Assembly: GCF_001029435.1 (NCBI RefSeq)
Contig: NZ_LDOV01000001.1
Coordinates: forward strand, 1-64,000
Direction: 5' to 3'
DNA: 64,000 bases
Source: Photobacterium aphoticum
GTDB lineage: Bacteria; Pseudomonadota; Gammaproteobacteria; Enterobacterales; Vibrionaceae
In this document: positions 1 to 8,501 of the stretch, in pieces
Position numbering within the stretch: the first letter of the stretch is position 1
How the letters are laid out: every line of letters begins with the position of its first letter
The notes under the pieces: generated by a model
Told to the model about the DNA's origin: nothing
Database searches by the model: none
Seen by the model: the letters and a program-made list of their open reading frames with translations, nothing else
Translations under genes and position numbers: made by a program

Positions 1-37
1 CCAAGGGTTGTTAAGAAAAAAACCTGTAGATACCCAA

Positions 38-74
38 GAAAAAACAATGCCGTTCACCTTAAGTGAACGGCATT
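38..74 (-). terminator. Rho-independent terminator downstream of the alkyltransferase gene
   Basis: A perfect 12-bp stem (46-57 with 63-74) closes a 5-nt loop. On the minus strand it is followed by a T-rich run, seen as the A-run at 38-44 on the plus strand, so it fits the end of the leftward transcript of the alkyltransferase gene. Confidence 0.75.
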
Positions 75-159
75 AGGCTATCGCGCCTTCCTTTTTTTAT
101 GCCTGTTGCTCAGGATTCACGCTGCGAGTTTAGTGTTGTGCTGATTCCCTCCGCACTGA

Positions 160-636
160 TTAGCGCAAGGTCACTTCACCGCTTTCTAAGGCGTGCAGTT
201 GATTGATCAATGTGTGGCCGTAACGGCTACTTAACTGGGCTTCTGTCGCAGAGGCGACGCGATGGCAGGGAATGAAAAAAGGAATAGGGTTGACGTTTTT
301 CGCCATACTCACCGCCATGATGGCACAGGGATGGGCAATGTGTTCGGCAATTTGCTGATAAGAACGGAGACTGTTATACGGGATTTCGGTGAGTGCCTGC
401 CAGACTTGGCGTTGGAAGTCGGTGCCCTCAGGCGCGAGGGGAACGGTAAAGACTTTGCGTTGACCGCTCAGGTATTCGGCCAGTTGGGTGATGTACGGAG
501 ACAGAAATTGCGGATCATGTTGCCACTGGGCATTGGGGGTAAAGCCTGCACTGGCGATGAGCAGTTGCCGTAATCCTTGTTCGTCGGCGAGAAGATAAAT
601 CTTTCCTAAGACTGAATCGAGCGAGTCATAGTACAT
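160..636 (-). CDS. Methylated-DNA--protein-cysteine methyltransferase family protein
   Basis: The protein of about 158 residues belongs to the Ogt/MGMT family, which moves the alkyl group of O6-alkylguanine onto its own cysteine. The active-site motif PCHRV is present with the acceptor Cys near residue 124, preceded by the NPIPFFI strand, and the FQRQVWQAL helix typical of the DNA-binding half lies upstream. The usual Gly-Tyr-x-Gly-Gly loop after PCHRV is not recognisable and reads SSRYGHTLINQL instead, so substrate range or activity may differ. I chose the ATG at 636 because it starts the MYYDS segment at the expected family boundary. The longer frame starts with TTG at 684. It stands alone, convergent with nothing, and has its own terminator. 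Confidence 0.8.
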   Translation of the reverse strand: MYYDSLDSVLGKIYLLADEQGLRQLLIASAGFTPNAQWQHDPQFLSPYITQLAEYLSGQRKVFTVPLAPEGTDFQRQVWQALTEIPYNSLRSYQQIAEHIAHPCAIMAVSMAKNVNPIPFFIPCHRVASATEAQLSSRYGHTLINQLHALESGEVTLR

Positions 637-796
637 AGTGTTCACTGTCGGTTGGTATGGCTGCGGGAAGATTAAGTATATCAATGATAGCTGATGTGTT
701 GATGAATAGGATGAGGTTTAAAGGCAACAAGTTAATAGTCAATGACGTAGGCCTATGCTAACGTCATTTTATCAAGGACAGTTATAGGATCATTGT

Positions 797-1384
797 GTGC
801 TGTTTCATTCCATCATTCACCGTTCAACGCGCATCGATATTGGCGATTGCTATGTGCGTTTGATTACCGAAAAAGATGTGGCGGCGATTACTGCCTATTA
901 CCAGCGCAATCGTGATTATCTGCAGCCGTGGGAGCCGTTACGTGATGAAGGCTTTTTTACCGAATATGGCTGGGATCAACGTCTCGATCAGATCTTGAAA
1001 TTGCATAAGCATAAACTGGCTTACTATTTTGTGATTCAGCCAAAACACAGTGACGAGATTTGTGGAGTGGTGAATTACAGTAATCTCGTCCGTCATCCCT
1101 TCCATGCGTGTCATGTGGGGTATTCGATTGATGAGCGTTATCAAGGCTTGGGGATCATGGGACGGGCCTTGGCGGCTGCCAATCAATGGATGTTTGAGGA
1201 TCAATCCTTCCACCGCATTATTGCCGCGTACATGCCGCGCAATGAAAAGAGTGCGGCTGTGCTGCGCAAATGTGGTTTTGAGATTGAAGGCACGGCCAAA
1301 GACTATTTGCTGATTAATGGTCGCTGGGAAGATCATATCCTGACCGCGTGCCTGAATGCGTCTTGGACGCCGCCCATCAATTAA
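797..1384 (+). CDS. rimJ: RimJ-like ribosomal-protein N-acetyltransferase (GNAT)
   Basis: The 195-residue protein matches the length and order of RimJ, the GNAT enzyme that acetylates the N-terminal alanine of ribosomal protein S5 using acetyl-CoA. Visible family marks are the N-terminal VRLITEKDV strand, the HVGYSIDERYQGLGIMGRAL acetyl-CoA-binding motif A around residue 110, and the NEKSAAVLRKCGF motif near residue 150. The start is a GTG at 797, with AGGAT six bases upstream. It is a single-gene unit that ends in a bidirectional terminator shared with cydC. Other GNAT enzymes of the same fold, such as RimL, are possible, but the overall match favours RimJ. Confidence 0.85.
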   Translation: MLFHSIIHRSTRIDIGDCYVRLITEKDVAAITAYYQRNRDYLQPWEPLRDEGFFTEYGWDQRLDQILKLHKHKLAYYFVIQPKHSDEICGVVNYSNLVRHPFHACHVGYSIDERYQGLGIMGRALAAANQWMFEDQSFHRIIAAYMPRNEKSAAVLRKCGFEIEGTAKDYLLINGRWEDHILTACLNASWTPPIN

Positions 1385-1450
1385 TTAAAGTCAATGTAAG
1401 TGTGGAGCGAGAGCCATTATCGCTCATCATCACTCATGAGCATCAAGCAT

Positions 1451-1483
1451 AAAAAAACGAGCGCCGAAGCGCTCGTTGTTGTT
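1451..1483. terminator. Bidirectional terminator between rimJ and cydC
   Basis: A perfect 9-bp stem (1456-1464 with 1469-1477) has a CGAA tetraloop. A-runs lie on the left and T-rich sequence on the right, so it can serve both rimJ and the convergent cydDC transcript. Confidence 0.85.
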
Positions 1484-1519
1484 TTTGTCTGTGACGTGCA
1501 AGGTGTCGCTAACTCGCGA

Positions 1520-3241
1520 CTAGATACGATGCCACAGCTCGGCGTAACGACCACCTTGTGACAACAGGGCGGTGTGCTGACCGTGTTCGATGATTTGTCC
1601 TTCGTCCATTAGGCAGATCTGATCCATCTTATCCAGACCGACCAAACGGTGAGTAATGAACAAGACGGTTTTGTCTTTGGCGTGTTCCAGCAGCAGCGAC
1701 ATAATTTGCTGCTCGGTACGGCGGTCAAGCCCTTCTGTCGGTTCATCCATCAGCAGGATAGGCGCATCGTGCAGCAGGGCACGGGCAATACCGATGCGGC
1801 GACGTTCACCCCCAGACAGCTGACGGCCCCCTTCACCCAACCACGTATCCAGACCTTGTCCATCCAACAGGCTGGCCAGTCCCACTTGTTCCAACGCATG
1901 ACGGAAAGTTTCGTCATTGCCGTCCGGTTTGGCCAGCAGCAAGTTTTCACGCAACGAACCGTTGAACATGTCGACACGTTGGCTCACCACCGTGATGGCA
2001 TCGCGCAATGCGGCTTCCTGCCACTGTGGTAGCGGTACGCCATCCAGCAGGATTTGGCCTTGCTGTGGATCCCAGTTACGGGTCAGCAATTGCAGTAAGG
2101 TCGATTTACCGCAGCCGGTACGGCCAAGCAGCGCGACTTTTTCACCCGCCTTGAGTGACAGAGACACATCACGCAGTACGGCGTTATCACTGCCGTAGTA
2201 GGTGTAGCTGATGTTTTCAATCGCAATCTCACCTTTAGCGGCTTGTGCGTGACCGTTCGGATTAAACGGGGTATCTGGCGTGGCTTCAATGATTTCGTTC
2301 AAGCGACGAGCTGAGGTCAGGGTTTGTCCCAAGTACTGGAAAGCACCTGCAACGGGCATCATCAACTCAAAGCTCGCCATGGTTGCAAAGGCGACCATTG
2401 CTACGAAGGGATCCGGCATCTGGCCGTTGATACCATCAGCGGCTAACCAGGTGATCAAAACCAATGTCCATCCGGTTGATGCCATCAAAATGGCATTGGC
2501 AAGGCCGGTTAGATTCGCCATGTTGCGCTGTGCTGCCAGCAGGCTTTCCTGTTCGTTCAGGGCGGCTTGGTAGTAGCGATCTTCGGCGTTAAACAGCAAC
2601 AGCTCAGCGTGGCCTTGAATCCAATCCAGCAGCGTGACGCGGTAGTTCGCTTTGGCATGGGTAAGAGCCGCACCGTGACGTTTACCCAGATGGTAGAATA
2701 GCGCCGGCAAGCTCAGCATTAATGCCAGCAAAATCGCACCCAACGTCAGGCCGATAGCCATATCAAACCAGGCCAGGAAGGCGGTGATGGATACCAGACC
2801 AATCACACCGATCACCAACGGGCTGATCAGACGTAAATAGACGTGATCCATCGCATCCACATCGGCGACCAAGCGGTTAAGCAGATCCGCATCACGCAGG
2901 TTCGCCTGGCGGCCCGGGATCAACGGGGTCAGTTTGCGGAAGAAGAATAGACGCAGATCGGCCAGCAACTTAAAGGTTGCATTGTGGCTGACCACGCGCT
3001 CACCCCAACGCCCTGCGGTACGGGCCATCGAGAAGCCACGCACGCCGGCACCCGGCAGCATGTAGTTGAAGGTTTCACGGGCAATGGTCAGGCCCGCGAC
3101 GGCGGAAGCGGCAATGAACCAGCCAGACAGCGTCAGCAAGCTCATGGCCGCCAGCAAGGTCGCCAGACCCAGCAGCATACCCAGTGTCAGGCCGAACCAA
3201 TGTTTACGATACAGTTTGATGTAAGGGATTAAATCACGCAT
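1520..3241 (-). CDS. cydC: Heterodimeric ABC exporter of cysteine/glutathione, CydC subunit
   Basis: CydC pairs with CydD in the inner membrane to export cysteine and glutathione to the periplasm, which is needed to assemble cytochrome bd and periplasmic c-type cytochromes. The 573-residue protein has six membrane segments in its first 310 residues, then an ABC ATPase domain with Walker A LGRTGCGKST near residue 374, the LSGGERRRIGIARALL signature near 474 and the Walker B ILLMDEPTEGLD. The ATG at 3241 gives the family's usual MRDLIPY start and overlaps the cydD stop by 8 bp, which implies translational coupling. GAGGG lies just upstream. The longer open frame into cydD is not used. Confidence 0.96.
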   Translation of the reverse strand: MRDLIPYIKLYRKHWFGLTLGMLLGLATLLAAMSLLTLSGWFIAASAVAGLTIARETFNYMLPGAGVRGFSMARTAGRWGERVVSHNATFKLLADLRLFFFRKLTPLIPGRQANLRDADLLNRLVADVDAMDHVYLRLISPLVIGVIGLVSITAFLAWFDMAIGLTLGAILLALMLSLPALFYHLGKRHGAALTHAKANYRVTLLDWIQGHAELLLFNAEDRYYQAALNEQESLLAAQRNMANLTGLANAILMASTGWTLVLITWLAADGINGQMPDPFVAMVAFATMASFELMMPVAGAFQYLGQTLTSARRLNEIIEATPDTPFNPNGHAQAAKGEIAIENISYTYYGSDNAVLRDVSLSLKAGEKVALLGRTGCGKSTLLQLLTRNWDPQQGQILLDGVPLPQWQEAALRDAITVVSQRVDMFNGSLRENLLLAKPDGNDETFRHALEQVGLASLLDGQGLDTWLGEGGRQLSGGERRRIGIARALLHDAPILLMDEPTEGLDRRTEQQIMSLLLEHAKDKTVLFITHRLVGLDKMDQICLMDEGQIIEHGQHTALLSQGGRYAELWHRI

Positions 3242-5006
3242 CGAGATCCCTCTTGTCAGTGTGTGCCAACATATCGGCCAGCAGGCCTTCGTGGCGAATG
3301 TGTTCAAAGCGGCCGTTTTGGACCAGTTTACCGTTTTCCAGCACCAGTACACGATCCATGCCAGCTAATTGGTCGAGACGGTGGCTGACCATCAGGGTCG
3401 TTTGACCTGCCACTGCGTGTTTCAGGCTGTCCAGCACCAGATGCTCGCTGTTGGCATCCAAGCTGGCAGTCGGTTCGTCCAGCAGCCAGAACGCGCCGTT
3501 TTGCAGCATGGCACGGGCTACCGCCACACGTTGTGCCTGACCCACAGACAGACCGCTGGCGCGATCGCCGATAGGGTGCAGATAACCGTGTTCAAGACGT
3601 TGAATAAACTCGTCTGCATAGGCTTGTTTGGCCACTTGCTGGACATGCTTATCGGTGGCAAGCGGGTTACCCAATGTGATGTTGTCACGGACGGTACCGT
3701 GCAACAGCAATGGGTTTTGACCGACCCAGCTGATCGCCTGACGCCACTGGCTGTGATCCAACTCGCGCAGTTCAACACCATTGATTTTCAGGCTGCCACG
3801 GTAGGGCAAGAAACCGAGTAGGGCATTGAGCAGGCTGGTTTTACCGGCACCACTTGGGCCAACCAGTGCCACTTGCTCATGAGCGGCAATCGAGAAACTC
3901 AGCGGGCCCGCCAGGACATGGCCTTCAGGACTCAGCACTTCCAGTTCTTCCACATCAATGCGGATAGTTTCTGGTGAATCAAGGTTTTTCTCGCCCTGAT
4001 CCATGGTGTCTGCTTCGGTATTCAGAAACTCAACGATGGTTTCTGCCGCACCAATGGCTTGCGCTTTGGCGTGGTAGAATGTACCTAGATCGCGCAGTGG
4101 TTGGTAAAATTCCGGCGCCAGCACCAGCACAAACAGGCCGGTAAACAGGGTGATAGGCAGGCCGTAGTGACCAAAGTTCAATTCACCAATGAACGCGAAA
4201 CCGAAGTAAACGGCAATGATCGCCACGGAAATGGCAGAGAAAAACTCTAAAACGGCGGAAGACAAAAATGCCATGCGCAGCACTTCCATGGTGCGCTTAC
4301 GCAACACTTCAGAGGCTGCGTGCAGGTTTTCTGCTTCGGCTTCTGCACGGTTAAACAGACGCAGGGTCGTTAAGCCTTGCAGGCGGTCATAGAAATGGCC
4401 AGACAGGCGTTGCAGAGCTTTAAAGTTACGACGGTTGGCATCGGCGGCACCCAAGCCCACCAGAGCCATAAAGACCGGGACAAGCGGCGCGGTGACCAGG
4501 AAGATCAAACCTGCTGCCCAGTTCAGCGGGAAGACAGCCACCAGAATCACGACCGGTACCAGCACCGCAATCGACATTTGAGGAATATAGCGGGCGAAGA
4601 AGTCCTGCATTTCCTCGACTTGTTCCAGTACCAGACTGGCCCACACACCGGCAGGTTTGCCTTTGATGTACGCAGGCCCTAATTGTTGCAGGCGCTGTAG
4701 AATGAGTTGGCGAATGTGCAGACGGATCTGTTCACCGCAGCGATAGCCGAAGATTTCCCGTCCCCAGCTGCACAAGGCGCGTAGACCGACCACCACAAAG
4801 AGGCCGACGAAGCTGCTGACGAGTTGATATTTGTCGGTATGTTCGATGATCAGCTGATGCAGAATGTGAGCGAGCAACGCGGCTTGCCCCACCAACAACA
4901 CCCCTGACAGGAAACCCAGTCCGACACTGAGCATTAACCAGCGTTTCGCCAGTTTGCTCTGTGATTTTAACCAACGGGTTAAATCACGTTGTAGTTGTTT
5001 ATCCAT
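3234..5006 (-). CDS. cydD: Heterodimeric ABC exporter of cysteine/glutathione, CydD subunit
   Basis: CydD is the partner of CydC. The 590-residue protein carries six membrane segments (about residues 20-310) and an ATPase domain with Walker A VGPSGAGKTS near 381, the CydD-type variant signature LSVGQAQRVAVARAML near 484 and Walker B FWLLDEPTASLD. The start MDKQLQRDLTRWLK at 5006 is the family start; the longer open frame reaches back over the trxB terminator. The trxB stop lies 81 bp upstream with a hairpin between, so cydDC is probably read partly through from trxB or from a short promoter in that gap. cydD leads a two-gene unit with cydC. Confidence 0.96.
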   Translation of the reverse strand: MDKQLQRDLTRWLKSQSKLAKRWLMLSVGLGFLSGVLLVGQAALLAHILHQLIIEHTDKYQLVSSFVGLFVVVGLRALCSWGREIFGYRCGEQIRLHIRQLILQRLQQLGPAYIKGKPAGVWASLVLEQVEEMQDFFARYIPQMSIAVLVPVVILVAVFPLNWAAGLIFLVTAPLVPVFMALVGLGAADANRRNFKALQRLSGHFYDRLQGLTTLRLFNRAEAEAENLHAASEVLRKRTMEVLRMAFLSSAVLEFFSAISVAIIAVYFGFAFIGELNFGHYGLPITLFTGLFVLVLAPEFYQPLRDLGTFYHAKAQAIGAAETIVEFLNTEADTMDQGEKNLDSPETIRIDVEELEVLSPEGHVLAGPLSFSIAAHEQVALVGPSGAGKTSLLNALLGFLPYRGSLKINGVELRELDHSQWRQAISWVGQNPLLLHGTVRDNITLGNPLATDKHVQQVAKQAYADEFIQRLEHGYLHPIGDRASGLSVGQAQRVAVARAMLQNGAFWLLDEPTASLDANSEHLVLDSLKHAVAGQTTLMVSHRLDQLAGMDRVLVLENGKLVQNGRFEHIRHEGLLADMLAHTDKRDLDA

Positions 5007-5049
5007 ATAAAAACTTGCGCTGCGTTTGCATAAAGCAGGTAAATGAAGG

Positions 5050-5079
5050 CGATAAAAATGGCCACTCAGAGGAGTGGCC
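5050..5079 (-). terminator. Terminator or attenuator between trxB and cydD
   Basis: An 8-bp GC-rich stem (5060-5067 with 5072-5079) has a 4-nt loop. On the minus strand it is followed by ATTTTTATC. It sits between the trxB stop and the cydD start, so it probably reduces read-through. Confidence 0.7.
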
Positions 5080-5087
5080 GGCAATCA

Positions 5088-6113
<1,026 letters not shown>

Positions 6114-6259
6114 CTATTGAAAGGACATTTCATAGTAGGGTCTGCGTGAGAATGGGCGACATGCAGTGGGCGAATAGGGCGATCAAAGACAATAAAAATG
6201 CATATTTTTTATCTTAATTTATTATAAGTAATTATATTTAGTTATAGATTATGCAACAT

Positions 6260-7381
6260 TTAGTGCATGCTCAGTGCCACCGTTGGACGGGTATAGTGGA
6301 GGTCAAAATGGGTGGCAATCGCCTTATTCGTGACCTTACCATGGATTAAATTCATACCATTTAAGAATCCCTCGTCGTCCATGAGGGCTTTTTTGTATCC
6401 TTTATTAGCAATCGCTTTTATGTACGGTAAGGTGGCGTTACTTAGTGCAAAAGAGGCCGTTCTGGCGACGGCGCTGGGCATATTGGGCACGCAATAGTGC
6501 ACGATATTATCAACGAGGTATGTCGGTTGTGAATGGGAGGTCGGACGAGAGGTTTCAAAGCATCCGCCCTGATCAATCGAGACATCGACCAGCACGGAGC
6601 CGGGTTGCATCATGGGAAGGTGGTCGGCCGTCAGCATCATCGGCGGCGTGGCATTGGGGCTGCGTACAGCACCCACGATAATATCGGCCCTAGAGACCAG
6701 TTTATCAATGGTTTCATGGGTGGCGTAGAGCAGGGTGACTTGTCCGGCGAACTCCCGATCTAAGGCCGCTAAGGTGGCTAAATTGTTGTCGAGTAGAGTG
6801 ACCTCAGCCTGCCACCCGAGTGCCATACGCGCCGCATTGGCGCCTACCATACCGCCCCCTAAGATGACAATACGGGCGGCTTCTACACCGGGGACACCAC
6901 ACACTAATAAGCCTTTCCCACCATGAGAATGCTCTAGGCTTTGTGCCCCTGCTTGGATAGACATTCTACCGGCGATCGCTGACATAGGGGCCAGTAATGG
7001 GCATTTGCCTAGGGAATCGGTCACGGACTCATAGGCAATACAGATAGCTTTGCTGTCGATGAGGGATTTCGTCTGTGTAATATCCGGTGCAAGGTGGAGA
7101 TAGGTGAATAAAATTTGCCCGCGAGAAAGCATAACTCTTTCTTCTGTCTGGGGCTCTTTTACTTTGACAATCATCTCTGATCTGGTAAAAACTTCTTTAG
7201 CGTTAGAAATAATTACCGCGCCAGCGTTTTTATAGTCAGCGTTAGAAAACCCAATGGCGACACCCGCCTGGGTTTCAATCAGCACCTGATGACCGAGCAG
7301 GGTGAGCTCACGAACACAATGCGGGACCAGTCCCACGCGCTCTTCGTATGCTTTGATTTCTTTGGGTACACCAATGATCAT
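6260..7381 (-). CDS. ald: Alanine dehydrogenase
   Basis: Ald catalyses the reversible NAD-dependent deamination of L-alanine to pyruvate and ammonia. The 373-residue protein keeps the catalytic residues at their canonical positions: Arg15, Lys75 in IVKVKEPQ and His96 in YLHLAP. The Rossmann motif ILGGGMVGANAARMA and the conserved NMPSAVARTAS near the C-terminus are also present. I chose the ATG at 7381 because MIIGVPKEIK is the family start. It is divergent from lrp across 155 bp that hold palindromes, and control by the neighbouring regulator is likely by analogy with other Lrp/AldR-ald pairs. No clear terminator is visible after it. Confidence 0.96.
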   Translation of the reverse strand: MIIGVPKEIKAYEERVGLVPHCVRELTLLGHQVLIETQAGVAIGFSNADYKNAGAVIISNAKEVFTRSEMIVKVKEPQTEERVMLSRGQILFTYLHLAPDITQTKSLIDSKAICIAYESVTDSLGKCPLLAPMSAIAGRMSIQAGAQSLEHSHGGKGLLVCGVPGVEAARIVILGGGMVGANAARMALGWQAEVTLLDNNLATLAALDREFAGQVTLLYATHETIDKLVSRADIIVGAVRSPNATPPMMLTADHLPMMQPGSVLVDVSIDQGGCFETSRPTSHSQPTYLVDNIVHYCVPNMPSAVARTASFALSNATLPYIKAIANKGYKKALMDDEGFLNGMNLIHGKVTNKAIATHFDLHYTRPTVALSMH

Positions 7382-7457
7382 CCTACGCGCCCCTTGGCAT
7401 CGAGTCTGATTGTCTATTGACAAGGATGTGAATGCAGATCTACTGCAGTATAGTTTG

Positions 7458-7498
7458 ACTACAAGAGTATTTGATTCTAAAAATTAGAAAGTTGTAGT
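7458..7498. promoter_or_regulatory. Palindromic operator candidate between ald and lrp
   Basis: The divergent intergenic region holds the perfect 15-bp palindrome TTCTAAAAATTAGAA at 7475-7489. It lies within a wider inverted repeat ACTACAA/TTGTAGT (7458-7464 and 7492-7498). A further 10-bp palindrome TACTGCAGTA lies at 7441-7450. AT-rich 15-bp palindromes resemble known Lrp sites, so this could be where Lrp controls ald and itself; that assignment is inference. Confidence 0.5.
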
Positions 7499-7536
7499 AT
7501 ATTTTTTTGCAAGGAAGTAAGAAGGTGGAATAAAAA

Positions 7537-8031
7537 ATGGTAGATACCAAGAAAAAACCATCCAAGGAATTGGATCGTATTGACCGTAACATACTGAATG
7601 AACTTCAAAAAGACGGTCGTATTTCAAACGTTGAACTGTCTAAGCGTGTTGGTCTGTCTCCAACACCGTGTCTTGAGCGTGTACGTCGTCTGGAACGTCA
7701 AGGTTACATCAGCGGCTACACCGCGCTGTTGAACCCACAGTATCTGGATGCGTCGCTACTGGTTTTTGTTGAAATCACACTGAACCGTGGTGCGCCGGAT
7801 GTGTTTGAGCAGTTCAACAAGTCGGTACAAGAGTTGGAAGACATTCAAGAGTGTCACTTGGTGTCTGGCGACTTCGACTACCTGCTGAAAACCCGTGTAT
7901 CTGATATGTCTGCATACCGTAAGCTGCTAGGGGAAACCCTTCTGCGTCTGCCGGGTGTGAACGATACGCGTACTTACGTGGTAATGGAAGAAGTGAAGCA
8001 GACCAACAATCTGGTGATCAAAACCCGTTAA
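7537..8031 (+). CDS. lrp: Leucine-responsive regulatory protein
   Basis: Lrp is a global DNA-binding regulator that responds to leucine and alanine and forms octamers and hexadecamers. The protein is 164 residues, the same length as in Escherichia coli. It has an N-terminal winged helix-turn-helix (about 15-60, ISNVELSKRVGLSPTPCLERV) and a C-terminal RAM/AsnC ligand domain (about 75-155, with the GDFDYLLKTRV strand). The ATG at 7537 is the first in frame and matches the family start region. It is divergent from ald and followed by a terminator, then ftsK. Confidence 0.97.
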   Translation: MVDTKKKPSKELDRIDRNILNELQKDGRISNVELSKRVGLSPTPCLERVRRLERQGYISGYTALLNPQYLDASLLVFVEITLNRGAPDVFEQFNKSVQELEDIQECHLVSGDFDYLLKTRVSDMSAYRKLLGETLLRLPGVNDTRTYVVMEEVKQTNNLVIKTR

Positions 8032-8057
8032 TTCGATTTTTCAGTATGCAGCACTCC

Positions 8058-8095
8058 ATCAAGCGGCCAGTAGTAAGCCGCTTGATTTGTTTTTG
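8058..8095 (+). terminator. Rho-independent terminator of lrp
   Basis: A perfect 10-bp stem (8058-8067 with 8077-8086) closes a 9-nt loop and is followed by TTTGTTTTTG. It lies 26 bp after the lrp stop. Confidence 0.85.
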
Positions 8096-8501
8096 TATCC
8101 TGGAAAGTTTGCCGTCTTTTCCCGCATATTGCCCATTCACCTCACAGAGGGGTGAAAATTCACCAACTCTTTACCTTCCAGCCGTCCTTCAATGGCAAAA
8201 ATAACCTGTATTTAGTATAAGATAAGGCATTGGTTCGGTTTACGGCTCTGCACTGGCACAGACAGTGTGTGAACAGTAAACAGAGGATTGTTTTATCCGC
8301 GTCTGGCCAACTGCTTTGCGTATTATCATCACAACAGACGTCATGCAGAGTATTCAGGCACACTGGGGAAAGATGTTTACCCATCACAGTAAGTAATGGT
8401 GTCCTCTTGAGTGAGGCATTATTTACTACGATGGCTACTCATCTCATCCTGCGCGACAACCACGTTAGACGTTCATCTTATTTGTTACATCGGAGTGTTT
8501 T
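8096..8501. other. Intergenic region upstream of ftsK
   Basis: About 400 bp separate the lrp terminator from ftsK. I see no convincing gene here; open frames of 75-91 codons lack ribosome-binding sites and recognisable protein. A short inverted repeat TTCACC/GGTGAA lies at 8136-8156. The stretch presumably carries the ftsK promoter and a long leader. Confidence 0.5.

Noticed and set aside
8206-8221. LexA-like sequence starting CTGTATTTAGTAT upstream of ftsK
   Set aside because: The left half fits, but the right half lacks the essential CAG. SOS control of ftsK is known in Escherichia coli, but this site alone is too weak to call.
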